A stretch of 21,261 nt of DNA, taken from assembly GCA_044227665.1 (NCBI GenBank), contig JBGAWK010000042.1, positions 1 to 21,261 of the forward strand, given 5' to 3'. Position 1 is the stretch's first letter; the number at the start of each line of letters is the position of its first letter. Below, piece by piece: positions 1-7,710 of this stretch. The position numbers and the translations under genes are program-made. Source of the DNA: JBGAWK01 sp044227665. GTDB lineage: Bacteria > Bacteroidota > Bacteroidia > Chitinophagales > JADIYW01. The notes below the pieces were generated by a model. The model saw only the letters and a program-made list of their open reading frames with translations, was not told where the DNA came from and searched no databases.

Positions 1-780
1 TGGGCAGCTAGGCTCAATGAGGGCGTTAATGACTTTATGAAAAGCTTTGCCCAAAAAGGCTATGTGGCTATAGCTATGGACTACCGCATAGGATTTCCTA
101 ATTCTGATGGCATATTTTTATGTACCTCTAATACCGATAAGGATATGCGTGAAGCTATGTTTAGGGCTACTCAGGATGCCATGTCTGCTATAAGATATGT
201 AAAGGCTAATGCAGATAGACTCGGGATAGACAAAAATCTAATATTTGTAGGCGGTGGTAGTGCCGGTGGTGCTAATGCCCTCAATACGGTTTTTCTAGAT
301 GAAAAAGATGTCCCTTATGCAATAGGAAATAAGATAGGCAAGTTAAATAGCATAGGCTTACATCAAGAACAGGATATAAAATTGGCGGGGGCATTTTCTT
401 TTGCAGGACCTGTAGTACAGATGGATATGCTGGAAAATAAAAATACGCCAATCTTGCTTATGCAAGGTCAGTGCGATGAGCTTATCCCCTTCGAGAAAGG
501 TGTGGCTTTTCCTTTTTGTAAGTCCAATCCCAACTATATGACGGTGATGGGGCATGATAATATATACAAGAATTTAGTGCAACTAAAAAACCCTGTAAAA
601 TTCGTCGTAATGTGCAATGGGGGACATGATGCCTTTGGATGGGGAAAAGAGAAACTGGTAAAAGAGGTGTCTTCATTTATGGTCAATGTAATGAATGGGA
701 AATTTGTGACGGAACGTGTAACTATGAAACCCGACAAAGTAGCATGTCCGAATCAAAACTTTTCAGAGTGTGGCAACTAG
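1..780 (+). CDS. Alpha/beta-hydrolase (carboxylesterase-like), 5'-truncated
   Basis: The reading frame is open from base 1, so the true start lies upstream; 259 residues are visible. A nucleophile elbow GGGSAGG has its serine at nt 259-261. It is followed by an acid in QGQCDELIP and a histidine in NGGHDAFGW, in the Ser-Asp-His order of the alpha/beta-hydrolase fold. The visible beginning (FAQKGYVAIAMDYR) matches the strand just after the oxyanion-hole region in esterases, so roughly the first third is missing. The substrate cannot be told; an esterase or peptidase-like hydrolase is likely. Whether it is secreted is unknown because the N-terminus is absent. The cysteine-containing tail after the histidine (residues about 235-259) is not part of the core fold. 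It ends 9 bp from the convergent ABC-F gene. Fold confidence is high, exact function low. Confidence 0.8.
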   Translation, partial: WAARLNEGVNDFMKSFAQKGYVAIAMDYRIGFPNSDGIFLCTSNTDKDMREAMFRATQDAMSAIRYVKANADRLGIDKNLIFVGGGSAGGANALNTVFLDEKDVPYAIGNKIGKLNSIGLHQEQDIKLAGAFSFAGPVVQMDMLENKNTPILLMQGQCDELIPFEKGVAFPFCKSNPNYMTVMGHDNIYKNLVQLKNPVKFVVMCNGGHDAFGWGKEKLVKEVSSFMVNVMNGKFVTERVTMKPDKVACPNQNFSECGN

Positions 781-789
781 CCATTACTC

Positions 790-2637
790 TTATTCTTCGT
801 ATTCTGACAATTCTAGCCATCGGAACTCTTTCTCATCTAGTAGAGATACAAGATTTTGGAATTCTTTAGCTCTGCTTGCCATCTGATGGTGTGGGGTGTC
901 CGGAGATGAAAGTATAGTGCTGAGTTCCTCCTTTTTGACTTGAAGCAGCGCTATATCTTTTTCCAACTGCTCCATTTCCCTTTTATTATTGAAATTAAGT
1001 TTCTTTTTTACCGAAGGTGTAGTACTGATATTACTTTTTTTAGGCTGAGATTGTTGCTGTATTGACTTTTGCAACTTTCTTTCCGTGATATATTCTGTAT
1101 AGCTGCCATTATAATCTTTGATATGCCCTCCTTCTTCAAAAATAAAAAGATGATCGGTAAGGCTATTGAGAAAGTATCTGTCATGGCTCACAATAATCAG
1201 GCAGCCTTGGAAGCTCTCCAAGAACTCTTCTAGGACATTGAGTGTCATAATGTCGAGGTCATTGGTAGGCTCATCCAATATTAGCATATTAGGATTGCTG
1301 ATAAGTATGGTAAGGAGAAATAATCTCTTTTTTTCACCACCACTCAATGTGGAGAAGAACTGCTGCTGCTGGGCGCGAGAAAATAAGAAGCGTTCCAGCA
1401 ACTGCGAGGCAGAGATAGTCCCACCTTTTATAGGCAAGACTTCTGCAATGTCTTGCACTATCTCCAATACCCTTTTATCACTTTTGAGCTGCAACCCTTT
1501 TTGATTATAGTAACCGATTTTTACGGTCTCGCCTCTTACAATATTCCCATCATCGGGTTTTGTAATATCTGCTATTATATTCAGTAAGGTACTCTTGCCA
1601 GAGCCATTTTTGCCTACTACGCCTATACGCTCACCTTTCTTGAATTTATAGCTGAATTTATGTATTAGGACTTTGTCTGCTATGGATTTTGAGATATTGT
1701 GCAGCTCTAGAATCTTGCCACCTAGGCGTTCCATCTTCACCTCTATGGCAATTTTGTCGTTGTTGATTTTTCTATGTGCACGCTCATTCACGTCGTCAAA
1801 AGCATCTATGCGGGACTTTGCTTTCGTAGTGCGTGCCTTGGGCTGTCGGCGCATCCATTCCAGTTCTCTGCGGTAGATATTCTGGGCTTTTAGGGTATTG
1901 CTTTTTAGATTTTCTTCTCGCAATAATTTATTTTCTAAATATTGTGCGTAATTCCCCCTGTGTTTATACAATACGCCGTGGTCGAGTTCAAGAATCTCAT
2001 TACAGATATTTTCCAAAAAATACCTGTCGTGGGTGATGAGCAATAGTGTGATATGGCTTTGTAGCAAAAAGTCTTCGAGCCACTCTATCATCTCAATGTC
2101 AAGGTGATTGGTAGGCTCATCCAAAAGTAAGATGTCAGGGGTATGTATCAATAATGCTGCTAGTGATAGCCTACGTTGCTGTCCTCCCGATAGGCTGCCT
2201 ACATGTTGATTGAGATCGTGGATGTCTAATTTCGACAAAATATGCTTGACTTCTGCTTCATAATCCCAGGCATTAAGTGCATCGAGTTGCTCAATGGCTT
2301 TGTCTAGGTTGCCGTTGCCTTCCAAGGCTCGCTCATAGGCAAGTGCTGCTTCTAATTTTACATTTTTTTGTTGCAGTAGCGTCTGATAAACACTAATCTC
2401 AGGATTGAAGATAGGGTCTTGTTCTAGAATTCCTATGTGAATATCCTTATGGAATTGGAAAATTCCGGAGTCTGGAGGATTCTTCTTAGATAGGATTTTC
2501 AAAAGAGTACTTTTGCCACTACCATTTTTTGCGATAAAAGCCACCTTTTGACCCTTATCAATTGTAAAAGTCAAGTTCTCGAAGAGTGGCTTCTCTCCAT
2601 AGTACTTTGTGAGTTGTTGTACGTTGAGGTAATTCAT
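790..2637 (-). CDS. uup: ABC-F family ATP-binding protein, Uup type
   Basis: A soluble 615-residue protein with two ABC ATPase domains and no membrane segment. Domain 1 has Walker A NGSGKST at 38-44, signature LSGGQ at 149-153 and Walker B ILLLDEPTNHLD at 169-180. Domain 2 has Walker A NGSGKST at 344-350, signature LSGGE at 431-435 and Walker B LILDEPTNDLD at 452-462. The basic helical linker at about 235-300 (WMRRQPKARTTKAKSR) is typical of ABC-F proteins, which act on the ribosome. The C-terminal 60 residues are charged and helical (about 552-612), as in the Uup coiled coil, after a Q/S/P/K-rich spacer. Uup-type proteins are linked to ribosome function and DNA transactions; which applies here is not visible. 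The gene lies 12 bp downstream of dedA and is probably co-transcribed with it. It ends convergently with the 5'-partial hydrolase. An antibiotic-resistance ABC-F is a less likely alternative because of the coiled-coil tail. Confidence 0.92.
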   Translation of the reverse strand: MNYLNVQQLTKYYGEKPLFENLTFTIDKGQKVAFIAKNGSGKSTLLKILSKKNPPDSGIFQFHKDIHIGILEQDPIFNPEISVYQTLLQQKNVKLEAALAYERALEGNGNLDKAIEQLDALNAWDYEAEVKHILSKLDIHDLNQHVGSLSGGQQRRLSLAALLIHTPDILLLDEPTNHLDIEMIEWLEDFLLQSHITLLLITHDRYFLENICNEILELDHGVLYKHRGNYAQYLENKLLREENLKSNTLKAQNIYRRELEWMRRQPKARTTKAKSRIDAFDDVNERAHRKINNDKIAIEVKMERLGGKILELHNISKSIADKVLIHKFSYKFKKGERIGVVGKNGSGKSTLLNIIADITKPDDGNIVRGETVKIGYYNQKGLQLKSDKRVLEIVQDIAEVLPIKGGTISASQLLERFLFSRAQQQQFFSTLSGGEKKRLFLLTILISNPNMLILDEPTNDLDIMTLNVLEEFLESFQGCLIIVSHDRYFLNSLTDHLFIFEEGGHIKDYNGSYTEYITERKLQKSIQQQSQPKKSNISTTPSVKKKLNFNNKREMEQLEKDIALLQVKKEELSTILSSPDTPHHQMASRAKEFQNLVSLLDEKEFRWLELSEYEE

Positions 2638-2649
2638 CCGGAAGGATGC

Positions 2650-3303
2650 TTAGTTTTGTGTATCTTTTTTCTTTTTCATTAGCTTAGTTACGACACCCAT
2701 TACAGATGGCAACACAGAGATGGCAAGGACTAATAATACGATAAGTTTGAAGTTTTTTTGAACGATTTCATTCTGACCAAATATTTTTCCCACCATGACG
2801 AATGGCGCAACCCATAAGGAGGCACCTATAACGGTATAAAGTAAATATTTTCTGAAATTCATATTGGCAATACCGGCTACAAAGGGTACAAATGTCCTGA
2901 TAAAAGGCATAAAACGTCCGATGACTATAGCTAGTGCGCCCCATCGCTCATAAAATTCATGTGCATCCTCAATATGTTCTTTCTTAATTAGGGGCAATTT
3001 TTCTTTTTCCAAAACTTGAGGTCCGAATACTCTGCCAATGCCATAATTGGTAAGATTGCCAAGAGTAGCGGCTACAATACAGGTAATAATTACAGCATAA
3101 GCATTGAGCATATTTCCTGTATATGAAGCTATGACACCGGAAGCAAACAGCAGGGAATCTCCTGGCAAAAAGGGAAAAACGACAAGTCCTGTTTCTATAA
3201 ATACGATAAAAAATAGTAATACATAAATCAACGAGCCATGTGCTTGTACAAAACTACTAAGCGCATCTTGGGTGTCGGTGAGCAGGTATATAATAAAATC
3301 CAT
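2650..3303 (-). CDS. DedA family inner-membrane protein
   Basis: A 217-residue polytopic membrane protein of the DedA (SNARE-associated/VTT) family. It shows the family hallmarks: FIETGLVVFPFLPGDSLLF at 35-53, with an acidic pair Glu37 and Asp49, and GRFMPFIRTFVPFVAG at 129-144, with Arg130 and Arg136. These four residues match positions shown to be essential in the E. coli family members YqjA and YghB. Hydrophobic segments lie at about 25-60, 66-90, 150-175 and 185-205, followed by a lysine-rich cytoplasmic tail. DedA proteins are implicated in membrane lipid flipping and proton-motive-force or pH homeostasis; the exact substrate here is unknown. A TACCTTTG box sits about 15 bp upstream of the ATG, giving a very short leader. 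The ABC-F gene follows after 12 bp. Confidence 0.93.
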   Translation of the reverse strand: MDFIIYLLTDTQDALSSFVQAHGSLIYVLLFFIVFIETGLVVFPFLPGDSLLFASGVIASYTGNMLNAYAVIITCIVAATLGNLTNYGIGRVFGPQVLEKEKLPLIKKEHIEDAHEFYERWGALAIVIGRFMPFIRTFVPFVAGIANMNFRKYLLYTVIGASLWVAPFVMVGKIFGQNEIVQKNFKLIVLLVLAISVLPSVMGVVTKLMKKKKDTQN

Positions 3304-3317
3304 AAGAAAATTTCATG

Positions 3318-3325
3318 CAAAGGTA
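3318..3325 (-). promoter_or_regulatory. Bacteroidota-type -7 box (TACCTTTG) for dedA
   Basis: Read on the minus strand, TACCTTTG matches the Bacteroidota sigma-factor consensus TAnnTTTG. It lies 14 bp upstream of the dedA ATG at 3303, implying a leader of roughly 5-10 nt. I see no clear TTTG -33 element at the usual spacing. The identical octamer occurs before the nuclease gene and glmM in this window. Confidence 0.6.
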
Positions 3326-3394
3326 GTCATTTTATTCATATATGGGGGGCGAGAAGGAAATAGGCATCATATTATTCCCTTCTCTATTTCAGTA

Positions 3395-4078
3395 CTAGTG
3401 ACGCAATTCGTCCAAGCTAAAATTTTTATTTTCTTCATCATTGATATATGCTACATCGCCATAGAAATTTACTTTTCCTGTGTCTAAGTCATACATAGCA
3501 CCTACTACACCTATCTGTCCTGTCTCTACCAATTGCTCTATGATAAAGCTGCGCTCTATGATATTTTTAACTGTACGTCTGACGTTGATGGCGGCAACAT
3601 TTTCTACAAATCTTGCATTGGCAGAGGTTCTATTGTCCTTGGTTTCTTTTTCTTGATATACCGCAGGCTGTATCTTGGATAGCAGGTTGGTAAGGTTGCC
3701 CATTTCTACGTGGTCACAAGCTCCTTTTACTGCTCCGCACTTGCTATGCCCCAGTACTACTATTAATTTAGAACCGGCTACTTTACAGGCAAACTCCATA
3801 CTACCTAAAATATCGGTATTTACTACATTGCCGGCGATGCGTACAGAAAAGACATCGCCCAGACCTTGGTCGAATATGAGTTCTGCAGAAGTCCTACTGT
3901 CTATACAGCTGAGGATGATGGCAAAAGGCCATTGCCCCTCACGCGTTTCGTTGACTTGCTCTAGTAGATTTCGATTAGCTTTGAGATTGTTTACAAATCT
4001 TTTATTGCCTTCTTCCAGGATCTCCAATGCTTGTCGCGGAGAGATTTTACTTTGAATTTCTTCATTTAGGGTTTTCAT
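3395..4078 (-). CDS. Beta-class carbonic anhydrase
   Basis: Catalyses reversible CO2 hydration to bicarbonate. The 227-residue sequence has the zinc ligands and catalytic dyad of beta-carbonic anhydrases: Cys58, Asp60 and Arg62 in SCIDSR, and His111 and Cys114 in GHSKCGAVKGA. SVRIAGN (78-84) is the conserved strand after the active-site loop. There is no signal peptide, so it is cytoplasmic. The start ATG lies 1 bp after the stop of the upstream sulP gene, so the two are surely translated from one mRNA. The coupling suggests that bicarbonate imported by SulP, or CO2 inside the cell, is equilibrated by this enzyme for carboxylation reactions or pH balance. The motif evidence is strong; the physiological role is inferred from the neighbour. 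Confidence 0.96.
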   Translation of the reverse strand: MKTLNEEIQSKISPRQALEILEEGNKRFVNNLKANRNLLEQVNETREGQWPFAIILSCIDSRTSAELIFDQGLGDVFSVRIAGNVVNTDILGSMEFACKVAGSKLIVVLGHSKCGAVKGACDHVEMGNLTNLLSKIQPAVYQEKETKDNRTSANARFVENVAAINVRRTVKNIIERSFIIEQLVETGQIGVVGAMYDLDTGKVNFYGDVAYINDEENKNFSLDELRH

Positions 4079-4079
4079 A

Positions 4080-5666
4080 TCAGTTGTTTTTATGGTGAAT
4101 TATTACATGACCGTCTTTTTCTTCAATATTATACATCTCCTTGAAGCCTATAAGCTTCGTTTTAATATTTTTTTCTTTGGACTGTATATTATTGAATTCT
4201 TTGATAGTTTCTAGTACATCAAAATCAATATACGATGAACCAGAAGCATCTATTGTAACACCGGCATCCTTCGGAATATGATGTAATGTCTGTTTTATTG
4301 CAGCTTTATTGAGAAAGGATACTTCATCAGCGAGCTTAATATTTATGGTGTCTCCTGAGCTTACTGCTCCTTTATTGAGGTAGTAAGCATGTTTCATATT
4401 GCCTTTTAATATAGAGAAAATGCTTATGACGAGCCCTATACCCACACCTTGCAGCAAATCTTGTGTAAATACCGTAGCTATTACTGTGGCTATAAATGGT
4501 CTCCATTGATACTTGCCATTGCCATACATTTCCTTGAATAAGGAAGGTTTGGCCAGTTTGTAGCCTGTGAATAATAGTATAGCGGCTAAGGCTGCCAAGG
4601 GAACTTTATTGATAAGTCCCGGTATGAGTAATACACTCAGCAGCAGCAGGCAAGCATGAAAAATTGCAGACAACTTTGTCTGCCCTCCTGAATTTACATT
4701 GGCACTACTACGTACTATTACACTAGTGATGGGAAGTCCACCAATTAGTCCAGAGATCATATTGCCTATGCCCTGTGCTCGTAATTCCCGATTTGTAGAA
4801 GTTATACGCTTATGAGGGTCTAATTTATCTATAGCTTCTATAGAAAGTAATGTCTCTAAGGAGGCTATTACAGCTAGGGTCATTCCTGTAATCCATACTT
4901 CTTTGTTCGTAATCTGACTAAAGTCTGGCGTAGTAAAAAAAACAAAGAAATCCTGTAAGCTATGAGCTAAGGGGACATTTACGAGGTGCTTGCCCATGAT
5001 GGCCAAGGAACTGGAGGACTGTACAAAAAATTCGTTCAGCCCTATACTGAGGAGTACAGCTACAAGCCCACCCGGCACGAATCCTACTTTGTTTTTTATC
5101 CAAGATTTTTCCCATAATATTAATATCACCAAGGACAGTATCGCTATTATTGTTGCGCCTACATGTACGTGTTGCAGAGAATTTATGAAGGTAGAAAAAG
5201 TGTTCTCTCCATTGATTTGTATAAATGATAAGTCCCCTTCATAGTCCTCATCATAGCCGAATGCATGAGGTAGTTGTTTTAGGATAATAATGATTCCTAT
5301 AGCGGTGAGCATCCCCTTGATTACGCTGCTAGGGAAATAATTGCTGATACTGCCAGCTCTCAGCACGCCTAGTATTAGCTGAAATACTCCGGCTAGCACT
5401 ACCGATAGTAGGAAAATATCGAAGGATCCTAATTCTTGGATAGAGGCTAATACCAATGCAGCAAGACCTGCAGCGGGACCGCTTACACTCAATGGTGAGT
5501 TGCTGAGGATGCCTATAACTATACCTCCAATAATACCGGCTATAAGCCCTGAGAAAAATGGAGCTCCAGAAGCTAGAGCTATACCCAAACATAAGGGTAG
5601 TGCTACAAGAAATACTACTATTCCTGCGGATAAATCTTTTTGTAAATGTTGTGTTATTTTTGACAT
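4080..5666 (-). CDS. SulP family anion permease with C-terminal STAS domain (probable bicarbonate transporter)
   Basis: A 528-residue inner-membrane transporter. The N-terminal membrane domain (about 10-425) begins with the SulP signature region (DLSAGIVVFLVALPLCLGIALASG, 11-34) and contains the conserved stretch VIVRSSANVNSGGQTKLSAI around 316-335. The C-terminal 90 residues (about 438-528) resemble a STAS domain, with the strand TIDASGSSYIDFDVL at 471-485. SulP members carry sulfate, bicarbonate or other anions. The directly abutting carbonic anhydrase gene (1 bp away) favours bicarbonate, because SulP-carbonic anhydrase fusions and neighbours are known in bacteria. No sulfate-assimilation gene is nearby. 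The upstream 83 bp carry short inverted repeats but no perfect promoter box. Sulfate or another dicarboxylate remains possible. Confidence 0.92.
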   Translation of the reverse strand: MSKITQHLQKDLSAGIVVFLVALPLCLGIALASGAPFFSGLIAGIIGGIVIGILSNSPLSVSGPAAGLAALVLASIQELGSFDIFLLSVVLAGVFQLILGVLRAGSISNYFPSSVIKGMLTAIGIIIILKQLPHAFGYDEDYEGDLSFIQINGENTFSTFINSLQHVHVGATIIAILSLVILILWEKSWIKNKVGFVPGGLVAVLLSIGLNEFFVQSSSSLAIMGKHLVNVPLAHSLQDFFVFFTTPDFSQITNKEVWITGMTLAVIASLETLLSIEAIDKLDPHKRITSTNRELRAQGIGNMISGLIGGLPITSVIVRSSANVNSGGQTKLSAIFHACLLLLSVLLIPGLINKVPLAALAAILLFTGYKLAKPSLFKEMYGNGKYQWRPFIATVIATVFTQDLLQGVGIGLVISIFSILKGNMKHAYYLNKGAVSSGDTINIKLADEVSFLNKAAIKQTLHHIPKDAGVTIDASGSSYIDFDVLETIKEFNNIQSKEKNIKTKLIGFKEMYNIEEKDGHVIIHHKNN

Positions 5667-5693
5667 AAAATATTTTTAATAGAAAATATTACC

Positions 5694-5712
5694 GCACTGT
5701 TGTAAATAGTGC
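5694..5712. repeat. Short inverted repeat upstream of sulP
   Basis: GCACT (5694-5698) and AGTGC (5708-5712) are exact complements separated by 9 nt, 28 bp upstream of the sulP start. A second small GC-rich hairpin, GCGC-ATA-GCGC, lies at 5728-5738, just after the stop of the small gene at 5750-6037. The first could be an operator dyad or leader hairpin for sulP, the second a weak end signal for the small gene. Both are too short to be sure. Confidence 0.25.
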
Positions 5713-5749
5713 AATAAATTAAATCTTGCGCATAGCGCCAAAAAATGTA

Positions 5750-6037
5750 TTATGCCTCAGGTGGAATGTCGAAAACCTCAGAAATATAACTATGAGCAAT
5801 ACTGAGGTAATAGGGGATATCTTGTTGTTTCATACATTCCTTACGAATATGGAACATTTTTTCGTTATGGTGTAGAGATAAAATATAATAATTTATACTT
5901 TCTGTATCTTCTGATTTCTCCTTATCAGATTTTTCTTCTTCAATAGCTATAAGCGTACTCATTGCCATTATCACGTTACTGGTAGTGGTGTAGGCTACGA
6001 ATATCAAAAATAGAAAATAAAGTAGTAAATTCTTCAT
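5750..6037 (-). CDS. Small exported or membrane-anchored protein, unknown function
   Basis: I do not recognise this 95-residue protein. It starts with a lysine and a strongly hydrophobic run (residues 4-17, LLLYFLFLIFVAYT), which looks like a signal peptide or N-terminal anchor; no lipoprotein cysteine is seen. A second moderately hydrophobic part (22-32) is followed by an acidic/lysine-rich stretch (EEEKSDKEKSEDTES, 33-47) and a likely helical tail with two histidines and one cysteine (HHNEKMFHIRKECMKQQ). It lies 83 bp upstream of sulP on the same strand. A 7-bp hairpin, ACCTTTT-ATACA-AAAAGGT (6059-6077), lies 22 bp before its ATG. It could be co-expressed with sulP. It may also be a chance frame, since no family supports it, but the signal-like N-terminus and the lack of another gene here favour a real gene. 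Confidence 0.45.
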   Translation of the reverse strand: MKNLLLYFLFLIFVAYTTTSNVIMAMSTLIAIEEEKSDKEKSEDTESINYYILSLHHNEKMFHIRKECMKQQDIPYYLSIAHSYISEVFDIPPEA

Positions 6038-6363
6038 CCTGTGAATCTATATCATAACACCTTTTATACAAAAAGGTTTAGAGCGTGCTTATCATAGGTT
6101 CAAAAATTTCAGGTCAATAGTGGGTTCATTGTAGAATAGCATATATATTCTTCCTACCTTGGAACAGCTACATAGGGCCAAGGGCTTTGCATGGGTGGCG
6201 TTCTTCATTAGGACGCACCTAGAGGTGTTGCTGTGGCTCTACACACTGCTCATTATGTCTACTGGTTTTTACATACCGAATCGGCAGCATTGTGTAGGAA
6301 AATTTTTTGTATAAACTACTGCGTATGTGTGGGCGTCATTACCGTATTTTGTAGGGGGGATGG
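6038..6363. other. 326-bp non-coding stretch with several hairpins, candidate structured RNA
   Basis: No convincing protein gene is present. The middle is more GC-rich than flanking spacers and holds successive inverted repeats: ACCTTTT/AAAAGGT (6059-6077), CCTTGG/CCAAGG (6157-6183), GGTGGCGT/ACGCACC with one bulge (6194-6219), and a 12-position arm pair at 6239-6250/6286-6297. The ACGCACC arm can instead pair with GGTG at 6224-6227, so two alternative folds exist. On the + strand the largest hairpin is followed within 5 nt by six Ts (6303-6308). This could be an untranslated RNA on the + strand ending near 6310, or part of the 3' end of the minus-strand reductase transcript. I could not match it to SRP RNA, tmRNA, RNase P RNA or a tRNA, and saw no TAnnTTTG box on either strand. 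Confidence 0.35.
6239..6297. repeat. Long imperfect inverted repeat (59-nt hairpin)
   Basis: CTACACACTGCT (6239-6250) pairs with AGCATTGTGTAG (6286-6297) at 11 of 12 positions. The 35-nt loop contains a further nested pair, TATGT/ACATA (6254-6258 and 6271-6275). It is the strongest stem in any spacer of the window. On the + strand a T6 run follows at 6303-6308, like a loosely built intrinsic terminator. Confidence 0.5.
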
Positions 6364-7686
6364 TTATGCACCTATAAAATTTCCGCCACATACACGTATT
6401 ACAGTGCCAGAAATATTTTTGCCCAAAGGGCTGCAAATAAAGGTGATGGCTTCTGCAATATCGAATGGCAACCCTGCCTGACGAAGGCTGCTAAGTCTTC
6501 TGCCTCCTTCTGCGATAAAAAAGGGTAATTTAGCAGTCATGGGTGTCTCTATAAATCCGGGGGCTATGGCATTGGCAGTAATGTTTTTGTTGCTAAATTT
6601 TTTTGATACGAGTTGCATATAGGCTATCATGGCGGATTTGGTGGCAGCATAGTTGGTCTGTCCAGGCGCACCGCCTATCCCGTTTATGGAAGACAGTCCT
6701 ACGATACTGGCATCTTCATTGATGCCGTTCTTTAATAAGTCTTCGGTGATATTGATTACGGCTTCCAAATTTACTTTCAGTACAGCTTTCCACTGGTCAT
6801 TAGTCATTTTGGCTATGGTCTTGTCTCGTATTATTCCAGCATTATTTACCAATATATCTATGCCGCCCATAGGAGTAGTGATTTGCCTTATCCTATGGGC
6901 AGCATCAGGATTTGTGATGTCCAAAGCCAGTATTGTTCCTCCTATTTTTGAAGCTAAAATTTGAAGGTCAGTAGCGGATGCCTCTACATCTACGAGAACT
7001 ACTTTAGCTCCTTCTCGTGCTAGTGAAGTTGCTGTCTCGGCACCTATTCCTCTAGCTGCCCCAGTGACTACCGCCACTTTTCCCATCAAAATATCTTGCA
7101 AATTTTCCGCAACTGTTTTACCTTGGATAGCAAAAGATTGCCCTGTAATAAACGAGGACTTATCAGACATCAGAAAGTAGAGTACACCTAATGATGCCTC
7201 TGCCGTAGGCGATATTTCTGGACTGCTTTCAAAAGAAACTAGATTAGCGGTGCTGCCCTTTGCGCCGATTTCTTTTGCTAAGGACTTTATAAAGCCCTGT
7301 AATGCGGCGTGTATGACTATTTTTGTTTCATTGTTTTCATCTATGATAATAATACGACCATTAGGATTGAGTTTTTTAATATTCTGATGGATAAAAGCAT
7401 AGGCGTCATCGAGGTCTTCTAGTTCATCGAAGTTTGTAGCATCCATGATTAGTATGTCTGCGGCCTCATGCGTAGTATCTTCTAATGCTATCATATCCGA
7501 AAGTGCATTGCATAGGCTAGTATGGAAGGGGTTGGATACCATATCATTAATGATGGCAATCTTATGACGCAAAGCTCGTGGCGAATAGGGGAAACTATCT
7601 CTTGTAAGAGGTGTAGGTAGGGGCAATGGAAGTCCTAGTCTTTTGATAGCTTCGCTTACAAATTCATTTTGCAAATAATCTTTCAT
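6364..7686 (-). CDS. Two-domain short-chain dehydrogenase, FabG4-like 3-oxoacyl reductase
   Basis: A 440-residue protein. The C-terminal half (about 201-440) is a complete classical SDR. It has the cofactor motif TGAARGIG at 208-215, NNAG at 281-284, catalytic Ser332/333 and the YxxxK pair Tyr346 and Lys350. The N-terminal half (about 40-195) has SDR-like features but lacks the glycine motif and the Tyr-Lys pair: compare HAALQGFIKSLAKEIGAKG (126-144) and FITGQSFAIQG (179-189) with the same places in the C-half. This layout and length match the high-molecular-weight FabG type (such as mycobacterial FabG4), which reduces 3-oxoacyl thioesters with NAD(P)H. The real substrate (ACP or CoA thioester) is not visible. 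It follows the hydrolase gene by 24 bp and is probably in its operon. It ends before a long non-coding stretch. Confidence 0.88.
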   Translation of the reverse strand: MKDYLQNEFVSEAIKRLGLPLPLPTPLTRDSFPYSPRALRHKIAIINDMVSNPFHTSLCNALSDMIALEDTTHEAADILIMDATNFDELEDLDDAYAFIHQNIKKLNPNGRIIIIDENNETKIVIHAALQGFIKSLAKEIGAKGSTANLVSFESSPEISPTAEASLGVLYFLMSDKSSFITGQSFAIQGKTVAENLQDILMGKVAVVTGAARGIGAETATSLAREGAKVVLVDVEASATDLQILASKIGGTILALDITNPDAAHRIRQITTPMGGIDILVNNAGIIRDKTIAKMTNDQWKAVLKVNLEAVINITEDLLKNGINEDASIVGLSSINGIGGAPGQTNYAATKSAMIAYMQLVSKKFSNKNITANAIAPGFIETPMTAKLPFFIAEGGRRLSSLRQAGLPFDIAEAITFICSPLGKNISGTVIRVCGGNFIGA

Positions 7687-7710
7687 GGCATTTTTTTCAA
7701 AGTTATTAAC

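Noticed and set aside
3675..4055. A 126-codon + strand frame antisense to the carbonic anhydrase gene
   Set aside because: Shadow of a gene with clear zinc-binding motifs; no independent features.
5728..5738. GCGC-ATA-GCGC hairpin as an intrinsic terminator
   Set aside because: Only 4 bp of stem and no T-run after it on the minus strand; noted as a weak element only.
6038..6363. tRNA, tmRNA, SRP RNA or RNase P RNA in the non-coding stretch
   Set aside because: No T-loop GTTCRANYC with acceptor pairing, no tmRNA ends, no GGAA-type SRP loop and no RNase P core motif seen on either strand.
6233..6481. An 82-codon + strand frame crossing the end of the reductase gene
   Set aside because: It lies half over the structured spacer and half antisense to the reductase, has no family features, and is explained by the inverted repeats and the opposite gene.
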